Shown here: positions 35,001 to 46,400 of the stretch, in pieces | Position numbering within the stretch: position 1 is the stretch's first letter | How the letters are laid out: each line of letters opens with the position of its first letter | NCBI GenBank assembly: GCA_029204225.1 | Contig: CM055105.1 | Span: forward strand, 48,001,688 to 48,065,687 | Direction: 5' to 3' | Origin: Diphasiastrum complanatum | Taxonomy: Eukaryota > Streptophyta > Lycopodiopsida > Lycopodiales > Lycopodiaceae | DNA length: 64,000 nt | Translations under genes and position numbers: made by a program | The notes under the pieces: model-generated | The model's database searches: none | Seen by the model: the letters and a program-made list of their open reading frames with translations, nothing else | Told to the model about the DNA's origin: nothing

Positions 35001-37375
35001 GCATACCTGAGCCGGACATGGCAGGGACAGCTCGGGGTCAAACCCGACTATTACAGGACACACTTTCTGGAGCTAGACACAGTTGGATTTCCAGTTTTGC
35101 CACACTATCTCACCTCAGGACTATCTCATGGGCTCCGATTTATTCTGGGCCAGTTCCGAGTGTCCTCACACCAGTTGGCGATTGAGACTGGACGCTTCCA
35201 GGGTACCCCACGAGAGGAGCGGCTTTGTCAGTTATGTTCATTATCTATGGTTGAGACAGAGGAGCATTTCCTTTTCACATGTCCAGTTTACTATGAGATC
35301 AGAGGGCGATATCATTGCCTTTTTCGTCAGACACCAGTTACATCACGGTCCCTCATCTCATATGAGGACCCTAGATGTGTGGCACTTATGATACGTGAGA
35401 TGTCCCTCCTGCGTCAGGACCTATGTCAGACAGCTCAACACACCTATCCAGACATAGTCTCAGATTACATCCTTCTCTCGCCGGAGATCACATCCTGATG
35501 CAGACATGACTGACAGCGATTGCGACGACATTCCCAGACCTAGGATGTAGAGACGACGCACCACCCAGTCTCAGGCGGTCACGAGAGTTACAAACCCTAC
35601 TAGACCTCTTACACAGAGACACATTATACATGCTCCTGTTCACATGCGACGTCAGCGGGCTCCTGCACTTCCTCATGCTACAGCTCGCATTACATCCTTC
35701 TACAGCGCCAGTACAGACCTGGCATCTTGACATGGATACATTTGACTACCATGCACAGACATTATCATTGATGTAGTTATCTTAACTTGCACTAGATGTT
35801 TCATTTTTTTCTTTATTACAGTTTTTGGAGTCGTTTATATGCTCCACGGTTACCACATACTTGACATGTATTTCCTTAGTCTTATATGCCTTTTGGCATG
35901 GAAAAGACATTAATAAAGCTTTCTTTCTCTCTCTCTCTCTCTCTCTCTCTCAGCGCCCAGCAGATCTCCATGGCTGCCTAGCGAGGGCCTGCCTAGCGAT
36001 GGCTGCCTAGCGTTCTGCTCCATCGCGCCTGCTGTCCTCCATCGTGCTCTCTGCTGGCGGATCTATGTTGGACCTCTGCTGGCGGATCTCTACTGACGGA
36101 CCATCTCTGATGGTGGACATTTCCATTTCCATTTCCATCGCTTCACCTGTGTAGCCTCCATCGCTGATTTGCTGCCTCCCCATCTCTAATTCTACGATCT
36201 CTCATAATGCCACGTCGCAAAGGAGCCATTGCCTCTACTCCTGAACCATCCTCCGTTTCCAGCATGGCTTCAACATCTGCCATACAGCTAGATCCGCTTA
36301 CCCCTTCTCCTTCTATGCCTGTTGCAGTTCCTATCTCCCCATCAAACCCTATTCTTGACAATAGTGAAACTACTGTACTATTCCCTTGACTCCAGACACT
36401 CCAGACACTCCAGACACTCCAGAAGCACCTGTTTCTTTCCCTCCATATGCCTTGGTCAAACTTCTTTGGGATGATCAACTCCGTCTATTTGAATACCTTA
36501 ACAATCACAGAGAGCAACTGGCTTCTCATGATTCTTTGCTTCTAGTGGTGCAATCGCATCTTCAGAAAGTGGATACTTCCATTCAAGAACTCAAGAACGA
36601 AGTTGCAGTTATAAAAAGTGAAGCTTCTTCTCAAATCGCTACTTCAGCTAAAATCCAGCATCTCAAAAATCAGGTTGAACAGCACCATACGGCTGTCCAA
36701 TCATGGGCAGATGTGCTTAAAGGCTCGTCTACAGTTCCACCTTCGCCTTCACCTTCGTTTATCTCAGCCACGTTCACTGAGAGCCATCTGCGAGGACATC
36801 AAGCTCTCAATGTTCGTGTTAGAGGTATTCTGAACTCTCAAAATGCTGTCGAAGAAGCCGAGAAGTTTTTGGAAGGAAATCTTCAACACCATAGCAAAGG
36901 TATGGAAACTGCCTGGCGACCTAAGAAGGACCTGGATACTCTTGTCATCCGCTTCACATCAGTGTCTCACGGGCCTGAAGTTTTAGGGAAGAGATTCAAA
37001 TTGCGTGATACCAAAATCTACTTGGACAAAGATCTTACCTTCATCCAAGTTCAAGAACGTAAGAAGGCAAGACAAGAAGCTCTATCAACTGGCAAGTGGC
37101 TTATCTATCGTGATGGTATTATTAGACTTGTCGATCGGAAGCCTATAGTTAATGAGAAAAATTCGGAGATAGAGTCTGAGATAGAGAAATGAAGAGATTT
37201 CCAATTGAACATGTAAATGGTCTATGCACCATATAATCCTGGCTATATGAATCTCTTCTTAGTTAGTTTTGTTATTTTGCTTTGACGGCACTGATCCGTC
37301 TTGTGTCCAACTTTATGTGATGTACTCGTTCGTCTTATACGCCTTTTGGCATGGAAAAGACGTTAATAAAACTGT

Positions 37376-37459
<84 letters not shown>

Positions 37460-40400
37460 CACGGCCAACGCGGGTTTGTTGGCCTATGGCCCCCTTTTTT
37501 TTTTTAAACTAAAAAAAAAGCAAATCTAGGCGCGAATCACAATTCATTGCATCTGTGGATTTTTACTTTATTTTATTTGAATTTTGTTTTTCGTTCTTCT
37601 TGTTGATTGCCATTTGCTGCTTAGTCAACACTGGGTCTACCCAATAGAATCCTAATTCTTTTGAAACCCAAGCTGTAACTTATGCTTGGGTACTGATGAG
37701 ACAAAAGCAATGCTAGTTGGCTAAGATTTTTTGTTTATTGAACTCTATATATAATTGTTTTGATATAGATACTTTGACTTTTTGGTTGCATGTAAATTTT
37801 TTCTAAGCTTTACCTTTTGACATCATTGACTTCTCGATTTAAGTTTGTGAAATTAGATAGAGCCATAACTCACTTGCTTTTGGCTGATAATTGAGTAGAA
37901 ATTCTTTCAAAAGCACTAGTAAGAGAGCGTATCTTCTCCTTAGACCTAGCATTTAGTAGATAATGAATTTCGCAAATTAGTTCTTTTGCAAACTTCAAAT
38001 GATGGTACTTTTCAATCATTACTACGTACAAGTTATGTCAAAGGTGGGCCTTCTTTTTGGTAGTTCAAAAATTGACATTTAAAAATATACGGTTTTACTT
38101 TGTCATACATATCTTGTATGCTTGAATTCCTTGCAGAAGAAAAAGCATCACCAGCTAAAGACTATTCTTTGTGGAAGGTGTCGTTTGATGACTCATGGGC
38201 ATATGATACCTGCAGTAGGTGGACATGGTGGCCATGTGAAAAGTTCATTTGTTTCTGCTGAAGAGCTACGTGCTCGTCTGGTGCATATTCGACATCAAAG
38301 AGTTCTTGTAATCAAGTTGGTATACTCTCTTATTAGAAGATGTCTCATGCAGGTTATTAAATTTTTTTGGAAATGTACACTGGAATTCATTTGAATGTTG
38401 TAAAATTGTAGTTTCTATGCCTTTCATCTTACCCTTAGATCTGAGGTATCAAACATAACCTTTTAGGTAGGTAAATGCTTGATTGAATGTTGTTTTTGAT
38501 AAGCCTTTGTTATACTTCTCCTTCAAAGTAGGTACTGCCTAAAGATTTAGAATTCAAATGTCCAATTGATGTAGTTGAATAAGTCTTTAAATGCTGACAT
38601 GATTGTTGCCTTACATTTATATTGCAAAATGTGGTTATCTTGTAAGAAAACATTCAAATTTCGAATGAAATATAGTGATTCAAGAGCACATTTCAAGATT
38701 TGCTGTTGGTTCACTTAAATAAAATATGCTCGTTTTGTCACGCTTAGGTGTGTTTAAATGTAAATTGGTTTTTTTGTTCACTTATGAGAAAATATGAATT
38801 CTCTTTACAGGTCTTCATCCAAGGTGTAACCACAATGCTCACATGAGTTTGATCTTTATTGGTGCATGTTGCACATTAATGAGCTTGGATGTCTAAATAT
38901 TGTTTATTGACTATGTTCATCTTTCTACTAGTGCTTGTTCTTGGCTGCCAATTTTGTAAGTTGGGATGTTTTAACATGCGAACCTTATTGTGTTTGAAGA
39001 AATTGATGCCTAAAGCTTATAGAATGAACATTGAGTAGAGAATTAAACATCCATTTTTTAGGTTCTCATGTAATGGTTATCAACAAATATTGTGAAAGAA
39101 AGAAAGCTTTATTAATGTTTGTATGTGCCAAAATCCATAAGTAGGCTAAAATGGAACATTTGAAGTAACTTTCAATTATATAGGAGCAACATCTGTCTTT
39201 TTAGCAATTAAGACCATACTAAGAATGTGCTATTTGTCTAGCTAAAAGAGAACCTAATATGGCTTGGAGATATTGAAAACTTGAATCCGCTTTTCTCTTT
39301 AGTGTTTGCCTTCATCATGAATAAGTCTACCCTTTAACTTTGGAGAAGTGGCAAAAACTTAGTGCATGGTTTTTGTACAAATATACGAATCGCTTGGAGA
39401 ACCTTTTTGTGTTAAAATCCTGTTAGGATCTAGTGCAGTACATTTAGAGTATTCACAAACTGCATGAAAAGATGTGTCCTAAAGTTGGCCTACCACCTGC
39501 CAAACTAAGGTCGGGCCCAATATGGCCAAATTCGACCAACTGGCTCCTAGCGTCTGCTCGCTCTCCCTGGCTCTGTGCCACCTGACACCATGCCAACGCA
39601 AGCTCATCCATGAGTCGCCGCTCACGGGATCTCAAGGCTAATGTCTCCCTGATCATACTGAGGTATATGGCTCTGAGTGACTTCCTCTAGGCTTCTTCCT
39701 GATCTCACCACCTGTGGATCTGAACCAAGTAGGTTGTAACACCTGTGCCAAGCCTAGACTCCTGCAAATACAGCCAAATGCATGAAAGCTATAAGTAGCT
39801 TATCCACGCCTGTGATGGTAGATGCGTCCCCATCGATGCCAATGCCAAAGACTGGCCCCCTGCTGTAATGCCATCCTGTACTCCCAAATGAGCACACCAT
39901 GAAGTCCTTGCCATCAATGTGTTAGCAAAACACTCATCATAGTGTTTGCCCTTTGATCACACCCAACCGTGCGATATTCTCCATCAGCTCTCCAACCTAG
40001 AGCTGGCTCACAAAGCTTCACGCCTTGACCATTTGCGTTTGCAGCTTTCTGATTCCATCATGAATCGCCCCTGTAAGTCCTGTCTCATCCAAAGACTCAA
40101 GTCCAATCTGAAATAGCTGTCCCCTGATGATCATCCCATGTCATCCTGCAGTGCTATCCCTACCAGGTATCCCATGTCATTCTGGATCTCGAAGATCTGA
40201 GCATCTACCGTGTAGTGCCCACCTGTATTCCCCCAAGCTAGCTCCAAGCTGCTGATGTGAATGGTTCCAAACCACTCCCTGAGAATACACTGAGATGTGA
40301 ACTCCAAACCCACCATCAAGTCCCTCACATGACTGTGCATGCCAATATCCCTCCAAGTGAACCTGTGAGATCTTCCATGGCCCAAACCAAACGATCTGCA

Positions 40401-43400
40401 CCCTGTCATCATTGGAATCTGCATCCCTGATGCAATATTGATACGGCAAATTGACTTGACTTACCCAGACTGGCAGTTGAAGTGTATCTCCCTGATGACA
40501 AACCTGATACACTGCTTCACAACTACAATTGACTTGATCAAGATGACTTACCGACTGCAAAACTGCATCACAGTTATCACTCTCCAAGAGTCTCAAAAGT
40601 GTGATTATTGACCCGTTCTTCATCCTCCGTGTGTCCCACACACAGTTCGTCCAATGCAAAAGTCCGCTATCTTGCCCAATGGCTTCCAACTGGCACCACC
40701 TCGAGAACCCCCAAAACTCAAGTTTAAGGCCTTTTGCCTGCTCAAACTCAACATAAATTGTTAGCCGAATTTTTGACACCAAAAGTTGGGCTAATTTTGG
40801 AGCTTAATTTTGCTATAGTATAGAAATCGGCATGTAAAAGCCACAAAATTTCGATGTAAAATGGCTGGAAATCGCCAGTAAATAGGGTCCCGCCCGTAAT
40901 GTGGCTAGAGGAATTACGGCCTTGGAATTGGCCTTTAAAATTTTTGACGACCTTAAACAAATCAGCCTATAGTATAGTTTTGGCTACTACGCCAAAATTT
41001 TGCAATGTACTGTGATATTTTATACTAATATAAAAGCTGAAGTACTGTGTTTTCAGGTTGCTGCTCAGTGGGAAGTGGGAGCTCAGCGCCAAAACTAGCT
41101 TTCTCCACACAATTCTGCTATCATTCGCCCCCATACTGTAATTACCGCTTCCAAACACCCTGTTACCCTGTCAGAAGTAAGCAATAATGATTCTGAAGCG
41201 ATAATGCCTCATTGTACCACCCTGTAGCAGGTTCACTAGCCAAAAATTGCCCCAAATTTGGCCCTACGGTACCCAAATAGCGAATGTAGCCCATCACTTG
41301 GTCACCCGCACTCCGCTCGACGGAATGGTGATGAAAACCCCCCGAAACGCGTTTCTCCCTGCTCTGTGATGTCGCTCTGTCCACTGGCTATGAGCAGCCA
41401 GTTTCAGGGGTCATTTTGGCCCAAGGATGGCCAAAAAAGGTGCCTTCTAGCCAAAGTTAGGCCCTTTGCCATTTTGCCTTGCAAAAATGAACTGTATCTT
41501 CATTTTGAAGATTTTCAATGAAGTGAAGGCCAATTTGAACTTCAGGTCCCTTCAGCCCATTTCATGCTGAAATTTCTTTTTAATGAAGAGGCTTCAAATA
41601 TGCCCTTCAACTTTTCAAGGTCCGCTTCAAAACTCATCTTCACCGTTGAAGATGATCCCATGGTCCATAAGCTGTTGATCTCTACCATTAGCCTCTCTTG
41701 ATCCTAATCCGACGGCTGTCACGTTTCATGTGCATTGAGCCTCGCTCCTACAGCCGCAGGCTGCTTGAACACGCCAAGGCGTCAACATTCTTAGACGCGC
41801 ACGAGTCTCCACGACTCCTTCCTCTCTCTCTTTGCTATGGCCTCCTTGCAAGGGTTTTTGCCAGCTATGGCCGCCCTCCAAAGAACTGATCCAGCTCCCT
41901 CTACAGGCCATGACCATCTACGACCATTTGGCAAGTTCTTAACAGCACCAGGGTGCCCCTCTGTGGCCTTTTAAGATCCGAAATCTGTTTCATACAGAGA
42001 GAGAACATTGGTACCACAGTCAAGAAAAGCAATGTATTGAGAGAGAACATACTTGCAGCCACAGAAAAGCAATGTATTGAGAGAGAACATCTCCTCCCAT
42101 CTCTCTCCATCACTCTCCAAAAAGGGATAGAAACTTCTCTCTCAAAAAAAAAAGAATAGAGTTTATATAGACAAAAAAATTTGCCCATTCAAGCTTTTTT
42201 TCAAGTGGACAATTTTGATGCCAACCAAATTCATGGTTCAAAATGTTAGAAATCAGTTTGATCTGATTCATTTTATGTAATCTCTAAATGTGATATTGTA
42301 ATGAGTGTATCGGGACGTGACCCACTATCGTCATATCAGTCGGGCACTGATCCTGTAGTTGACTACTTGGGTTTGCCGAGTAGCCACACGTAGGAAAAGT
42401 TAGCATGTACAATGTTATTTACAGTACTTGCTATACTCGGGGGCATGTCTCAAGTTTGTCGGTCGAATTTGGCCATACTGGGCCCGACCTTAGTTTGGCA
42501 GGTGGTAGGCCAATTTTAGGACACCTGTCTTTTCATATAGTTTGTGAATACTCTATATGTACAGTTTCTTTGGTAATGCAGTTAAGCTTTTGATGTGCCA
42601 TCTTTGAGAGCTTGTGAGGAGTGTCTATGGTGATTGATTGATGTGATCTGCATACTGCACTAGATCCTAATAGGATTTTAACATGGTGTCAGAGCGGCAC
42701 GGTGTTGCAGGTATGCACGATCCGGTGGAGCTATGGGATAGCATCTTTCACCAGGAAAAACGACACGAGAAGCGTCTAAGGAGAGAGGACTCCATACGGG
42801 GTATTGGTAGTCCGGATGGCAGGAGACAACAAAGTTCCTGCGATCGGAGCTTCGGGAAAGATCAGAACGATCTGTGTGGACAGTCGTTTGGCGTAACGGG
42901 GCTTGCATGGGTATGCAAAGAGCAGTGATGGAGAGCCATGACAATTTACAGGATCAAATTTGGTTGAAACGGAGGAAATTTGGGAAATTTCTACTTTTGT
43001 GAGGTGTTGACGAATTTTTGGGAAAATCAAATTGTTTGCAGTCAATACCGCATCAATTGGAGAACTATAAATTGGTTCAGAACACTTGAGGGAGGGCGAC
43101 CTCAGTGGTGTATAAATCTGCAAGAAAAGTCTCTGAAAGAGACTGAGAAATGCCCAAGATATCCTCCTCTATATGGCTGCGGGTATGTTCTCTCTCTGTA
43201 TGTGGTATTGATGCAGTATTGACTGCAAAAATTAAATTTTCCCAGAAATCCGTCAACACCCCACAAAACTGGAAATTTTCCAAATTTCCTTTGTTTCAAC
43301 CAAATTTGATCCTGTAAATTGCCATGGCTCTCCATCACTGCTCTTTGCATACCCATGCAAGCCCCGTTACGCTAAACGACTGTCCACACAGATCGTTTTG

Positions 43401-46400
43401 ATCTTCCCCGAAGCTCCGATCGAAGGAACTTTGCTGTCTCTTGCCGTTCGGATTGCCGATACCCCGTATGGAGTCCTCTCTCTTGAGACGCTTCTCATGC
43501 CGTTTTTCCTGGTGAAAGATGCTATCCCATAGCTCCACCGGATCGTGCATACCTGCAACACCGTGCCGCTTTGACACCATGTTAAAATCATGTTAGGATC
43601 TAGTGCAGTATGCAGATCACATCAATCAATCACCATAGACACTCCTCACAAGCTCTCAAAGATGGCACATCAAAAACTTAACTGTATTACCAAAGAAACT
43701 GTACATATAGAGTATTCACAAACTGCATGAAAAGACAAGTGTCCTAAAATCGGCCTACCACATGCCAAACTAAGGTCGGGCCCAGTATGGCCAAATTCGA
43801 CCGACAAACTCGAGACATGCCCCCGAGTATAGCAAGTACTGTAAATAACACGGTACATGCTAACTTTTCCTACGTGTGGCTACTCGGCTAACCCAAGTAG
43901 TCGACTACGGGATCAGTGCCTGACTGATATGACGATAGTGGGTCACGTCCCAATAACAAACAAATACACTAAATCTAATTAACTGTACACTCATTACAAT
44001 ATCACATTTAGAGATTACATAAAATGAATCAGATCAAACTGATTTTCTAACATTTTGAACCATGAATTTGGTTGGCATCAAAATTGTCCACTTGAAAAAA
44101 AGCTTGAATGGGCAAATATTTTGTCTATATAGGCTGTATTCTTTTTTTTTTTGAGAGAGAAGTTTCTATTGCTTTTTGGAGAGTGAAACAAGAGATAGAA
44201 GATTGGAGAGAGATGGGAGGAGAGATTGGACAGGATAGGAGAAAGTAGAGTATTAGGGAAGAGGTTCTTGAGAGTGTAGGGAGGAGAAAGAAGTGGGAGA
44301 AAGAAAGAAAGAAAGCTTCATTAGTGTCTTTTCTATGCCAAAAAACATATAAGACTAAAGAGTACATGTCAAATTTGTGGTAACATTTGGAGACTTCAAA
44401 ACAATAAGGAAAGATACATGTGCATCTAACTACAATCTAATTGCTATGATCCAAGATGAATACAATACAATTATATCTGGTTGCAATATGATGATATGAA
44501 TGATTTCATCATCTCCCAGAAGAAGGATGTAGTGGGGGCTACTGCTGGATGTATGTCTAAGCTACGCTACTGATGTTGTCGACGAGAAATGTCTCATAGT
44601 GGGATATTTAGCTCTCATGATAGCATGAAACTAAGTGATGCGCCGTCTTTGGACTCTATGTCGAGAAGGGTCGTAGTCATTGGCATTGCTATCATTTGTC
44701 TTTGGATCTATCAGTTGTCTTTTACAAGAGACGAAGAATGTAATCTAGAGTTGTGTGTCAGAGTGACTCTCTCATATCACCGTTCGTGCCACTGGGATGA
44801 TCATTTTCATCAGTGGGGTCAGATTGCTTCTATATTTTCATCTGAACGGATATGTCCAAATTTAAGCAATCGACCATGGCCATAGCCTCCATCCCATCTA
44901 CTATTTCATTTTGGGAGTCATCAGTAATTACTAATTGTCTCCAACATGGTGACACTTTTGATTCATTTTCGTCGTCTTTAGTTCATTTAATGGTAGTTGA
45001 ACTAGTTATTGGTTTATGTTGAACTGTTGGTTTGACCTCCCATGTGGTTGGATCAACCTTCACTACCTTATTCAAATTTTGTATGATTCTGTATTCTCAT
45101 CTCCAATCATGAAGTGTGAGGTCCTCACCTAGGGTCTTCTTAGTAAGATCTTATTAGGGTGTGGTGTGTCACACCAATTTATAGTTGTATACCAGACTGA
45201 TCATCCAACTTGTTGAGAGCGTAGACATTCAACGAGTAGATGAATTGCGAGTTTGGCAATCTTAATTGCTTAAACATTGTAGATTGTGTTTCAGTTATGC
45301 ATTCTATAGAGACTTCACTTAGAGAAGGGGTGGAATGTCATTAACAAATGAAACAAATTTTGAATGTATGGGTCCAATGCACAGTTGCCTAGAATCGTGT
45401 TTCTGAGCAAAGACGTTCCCAGAAACGCGTTTCTCAGCGATTCTGGGACCAGAATCACAGGAAAAAAAAAAAGATATTCATGATATTGCATTGCTTTGCA
45501 GGTTATACTAAACTGTGCCTTTCTTAGTTCTCCCTCAAAGAAACTCATATCTCTATCAATAAAAGCTCCAATAAAAGTTTCCAGCCTCCCATCCCACAAC
45601 TGAAGGTCTCCTTTGTAGAAATGGCTGTGCCATGCATATCAACTTGAGCCACACCATGCATCAAGATATTTTTAAGGTTCCAAATGCAGCTACATAAGGC
45701 CCTAACTGCCAAAACAACTGAAAAAGCCAATAAACCCTTACTAGACATCCTAACTCGTCCCTATTTAACACAATCATTGTTGTCAACATTTGATTGAGTC
45801 ATGACAACTTGTGATTGAATAGGCATGTCAAGTGTTTGACGATGATCCTGTACCAAAGGTTGATGAGCAATCACATCAATGGGCTTCTCCCTTACGGTCT
45901 TGTCATTAAGTCTAGCTTCCAATGAGCTAAATTTTGAACTTGATGTCGAGGTCAGTTGTGGTGTAGCTGAATCTGAGAATGGTAACTAGTAGGAATGAGA
46001 GTGCTCTGGAAGTTCAAGCCAACTAGCATCATAGGCCTCATTGGACCCAATAGTAGCTATAAATGAATTGACAGAAAAAATATCAAAAGTAATACGACAA
46101 GCCACTCTGACTTTTAATCTTGATAGAATCCAACATGCATTCTTGCACCCAAACTGGACCACATTGTACCCGAAACATTCGGCAATCTACATAAATGAAC
46201 TGCCCTAATTAAATGCTTTAATTTGATACCCATATTGCCCACAAAAAAAAAATGTTTGTGAGAAACGCTCCCCCACTTCAGAAACACGGGTTAGAAACGT
46301 GTTTCTCAACGCGTTTTCAGAAATGCAATGCAACTATGGTCCGATGATATAATCATGGTGTATTTGAATGCAATTATATGCTTAGTCTTTCCTTGTTCAC

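Larger units (their letters stand above)
31745..35950 (+). mobile_element. 5'-truncated LINE with EN-RT ORF2 and (TC)n tail
   Basis: Order: end of ORF1 (31745-32170), ORF2 with endonuclease (about 32220-33000), RT (about 33420-34500), C-terminal cysteine/histidine motif (about 35220-35310), 3' UTR, and a TTTCTTTC(TC)n tail (35921-35950). Many frameshifts and stops. The 5' end is truncated, as its ORF1 starts at the point homologous to codon 130 or so of the ORF1 at 36207-37192. It inserted next to the copia LTR; a target duplication was not found. Confidence 0.85.
35951..37458 (+). mobile_element. ORF1-only LINE derivative (HAL1-like) with (TC)n tail
   Basis: Begins directly after the TC tail of the previous LINE. 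A GC-richer 5' leader (35951-36206) has repeated CTGCCTAGCG and CTGGCGGATCT phrases. It is followed by ORF1 (36207-37192), a 180-bp 3' UTR whose last 50 bp match the 3' end of the full LINE (TATACGCCTTTTGGCATGG, AAAGACGTTAATAAA), and a (TC)n tail (37376-37458). No ORF2 sequence lies between. The mammalian HAL1 elements have the same plan. Confidence 0.7.
42111..44185. repeat. 2.1-kb palindrome of two inverted LTR-PBS-leader units
   Basis: Left arm 42111-43057 and right arm 43207-44185 are near-perfect reverse complements, with a 149-bp spacer. Each arm holds about 135 bp of outer flank, one LTR, a PBS and about 370 bp of leader. The main difference is a block of about 37 bp present only in the right LTR. 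No pol sequence is present. See the findings for possible origins. Confidence 0.9.

Noticed and set aside
14883-42695. TGGTATCAGAGC-like strings as possible tRNA genes
   Set aside because: They follow LTR ends directly and are primer-binding sites; no cloverleaf is present around them.
42100-44185. Palindrome as a CRISPR-like or replication-origin structure
   Set aside because: It is fully explained by two inverted LTR-PBS-leader units in a plant intron; no spacer-repeat pattern.
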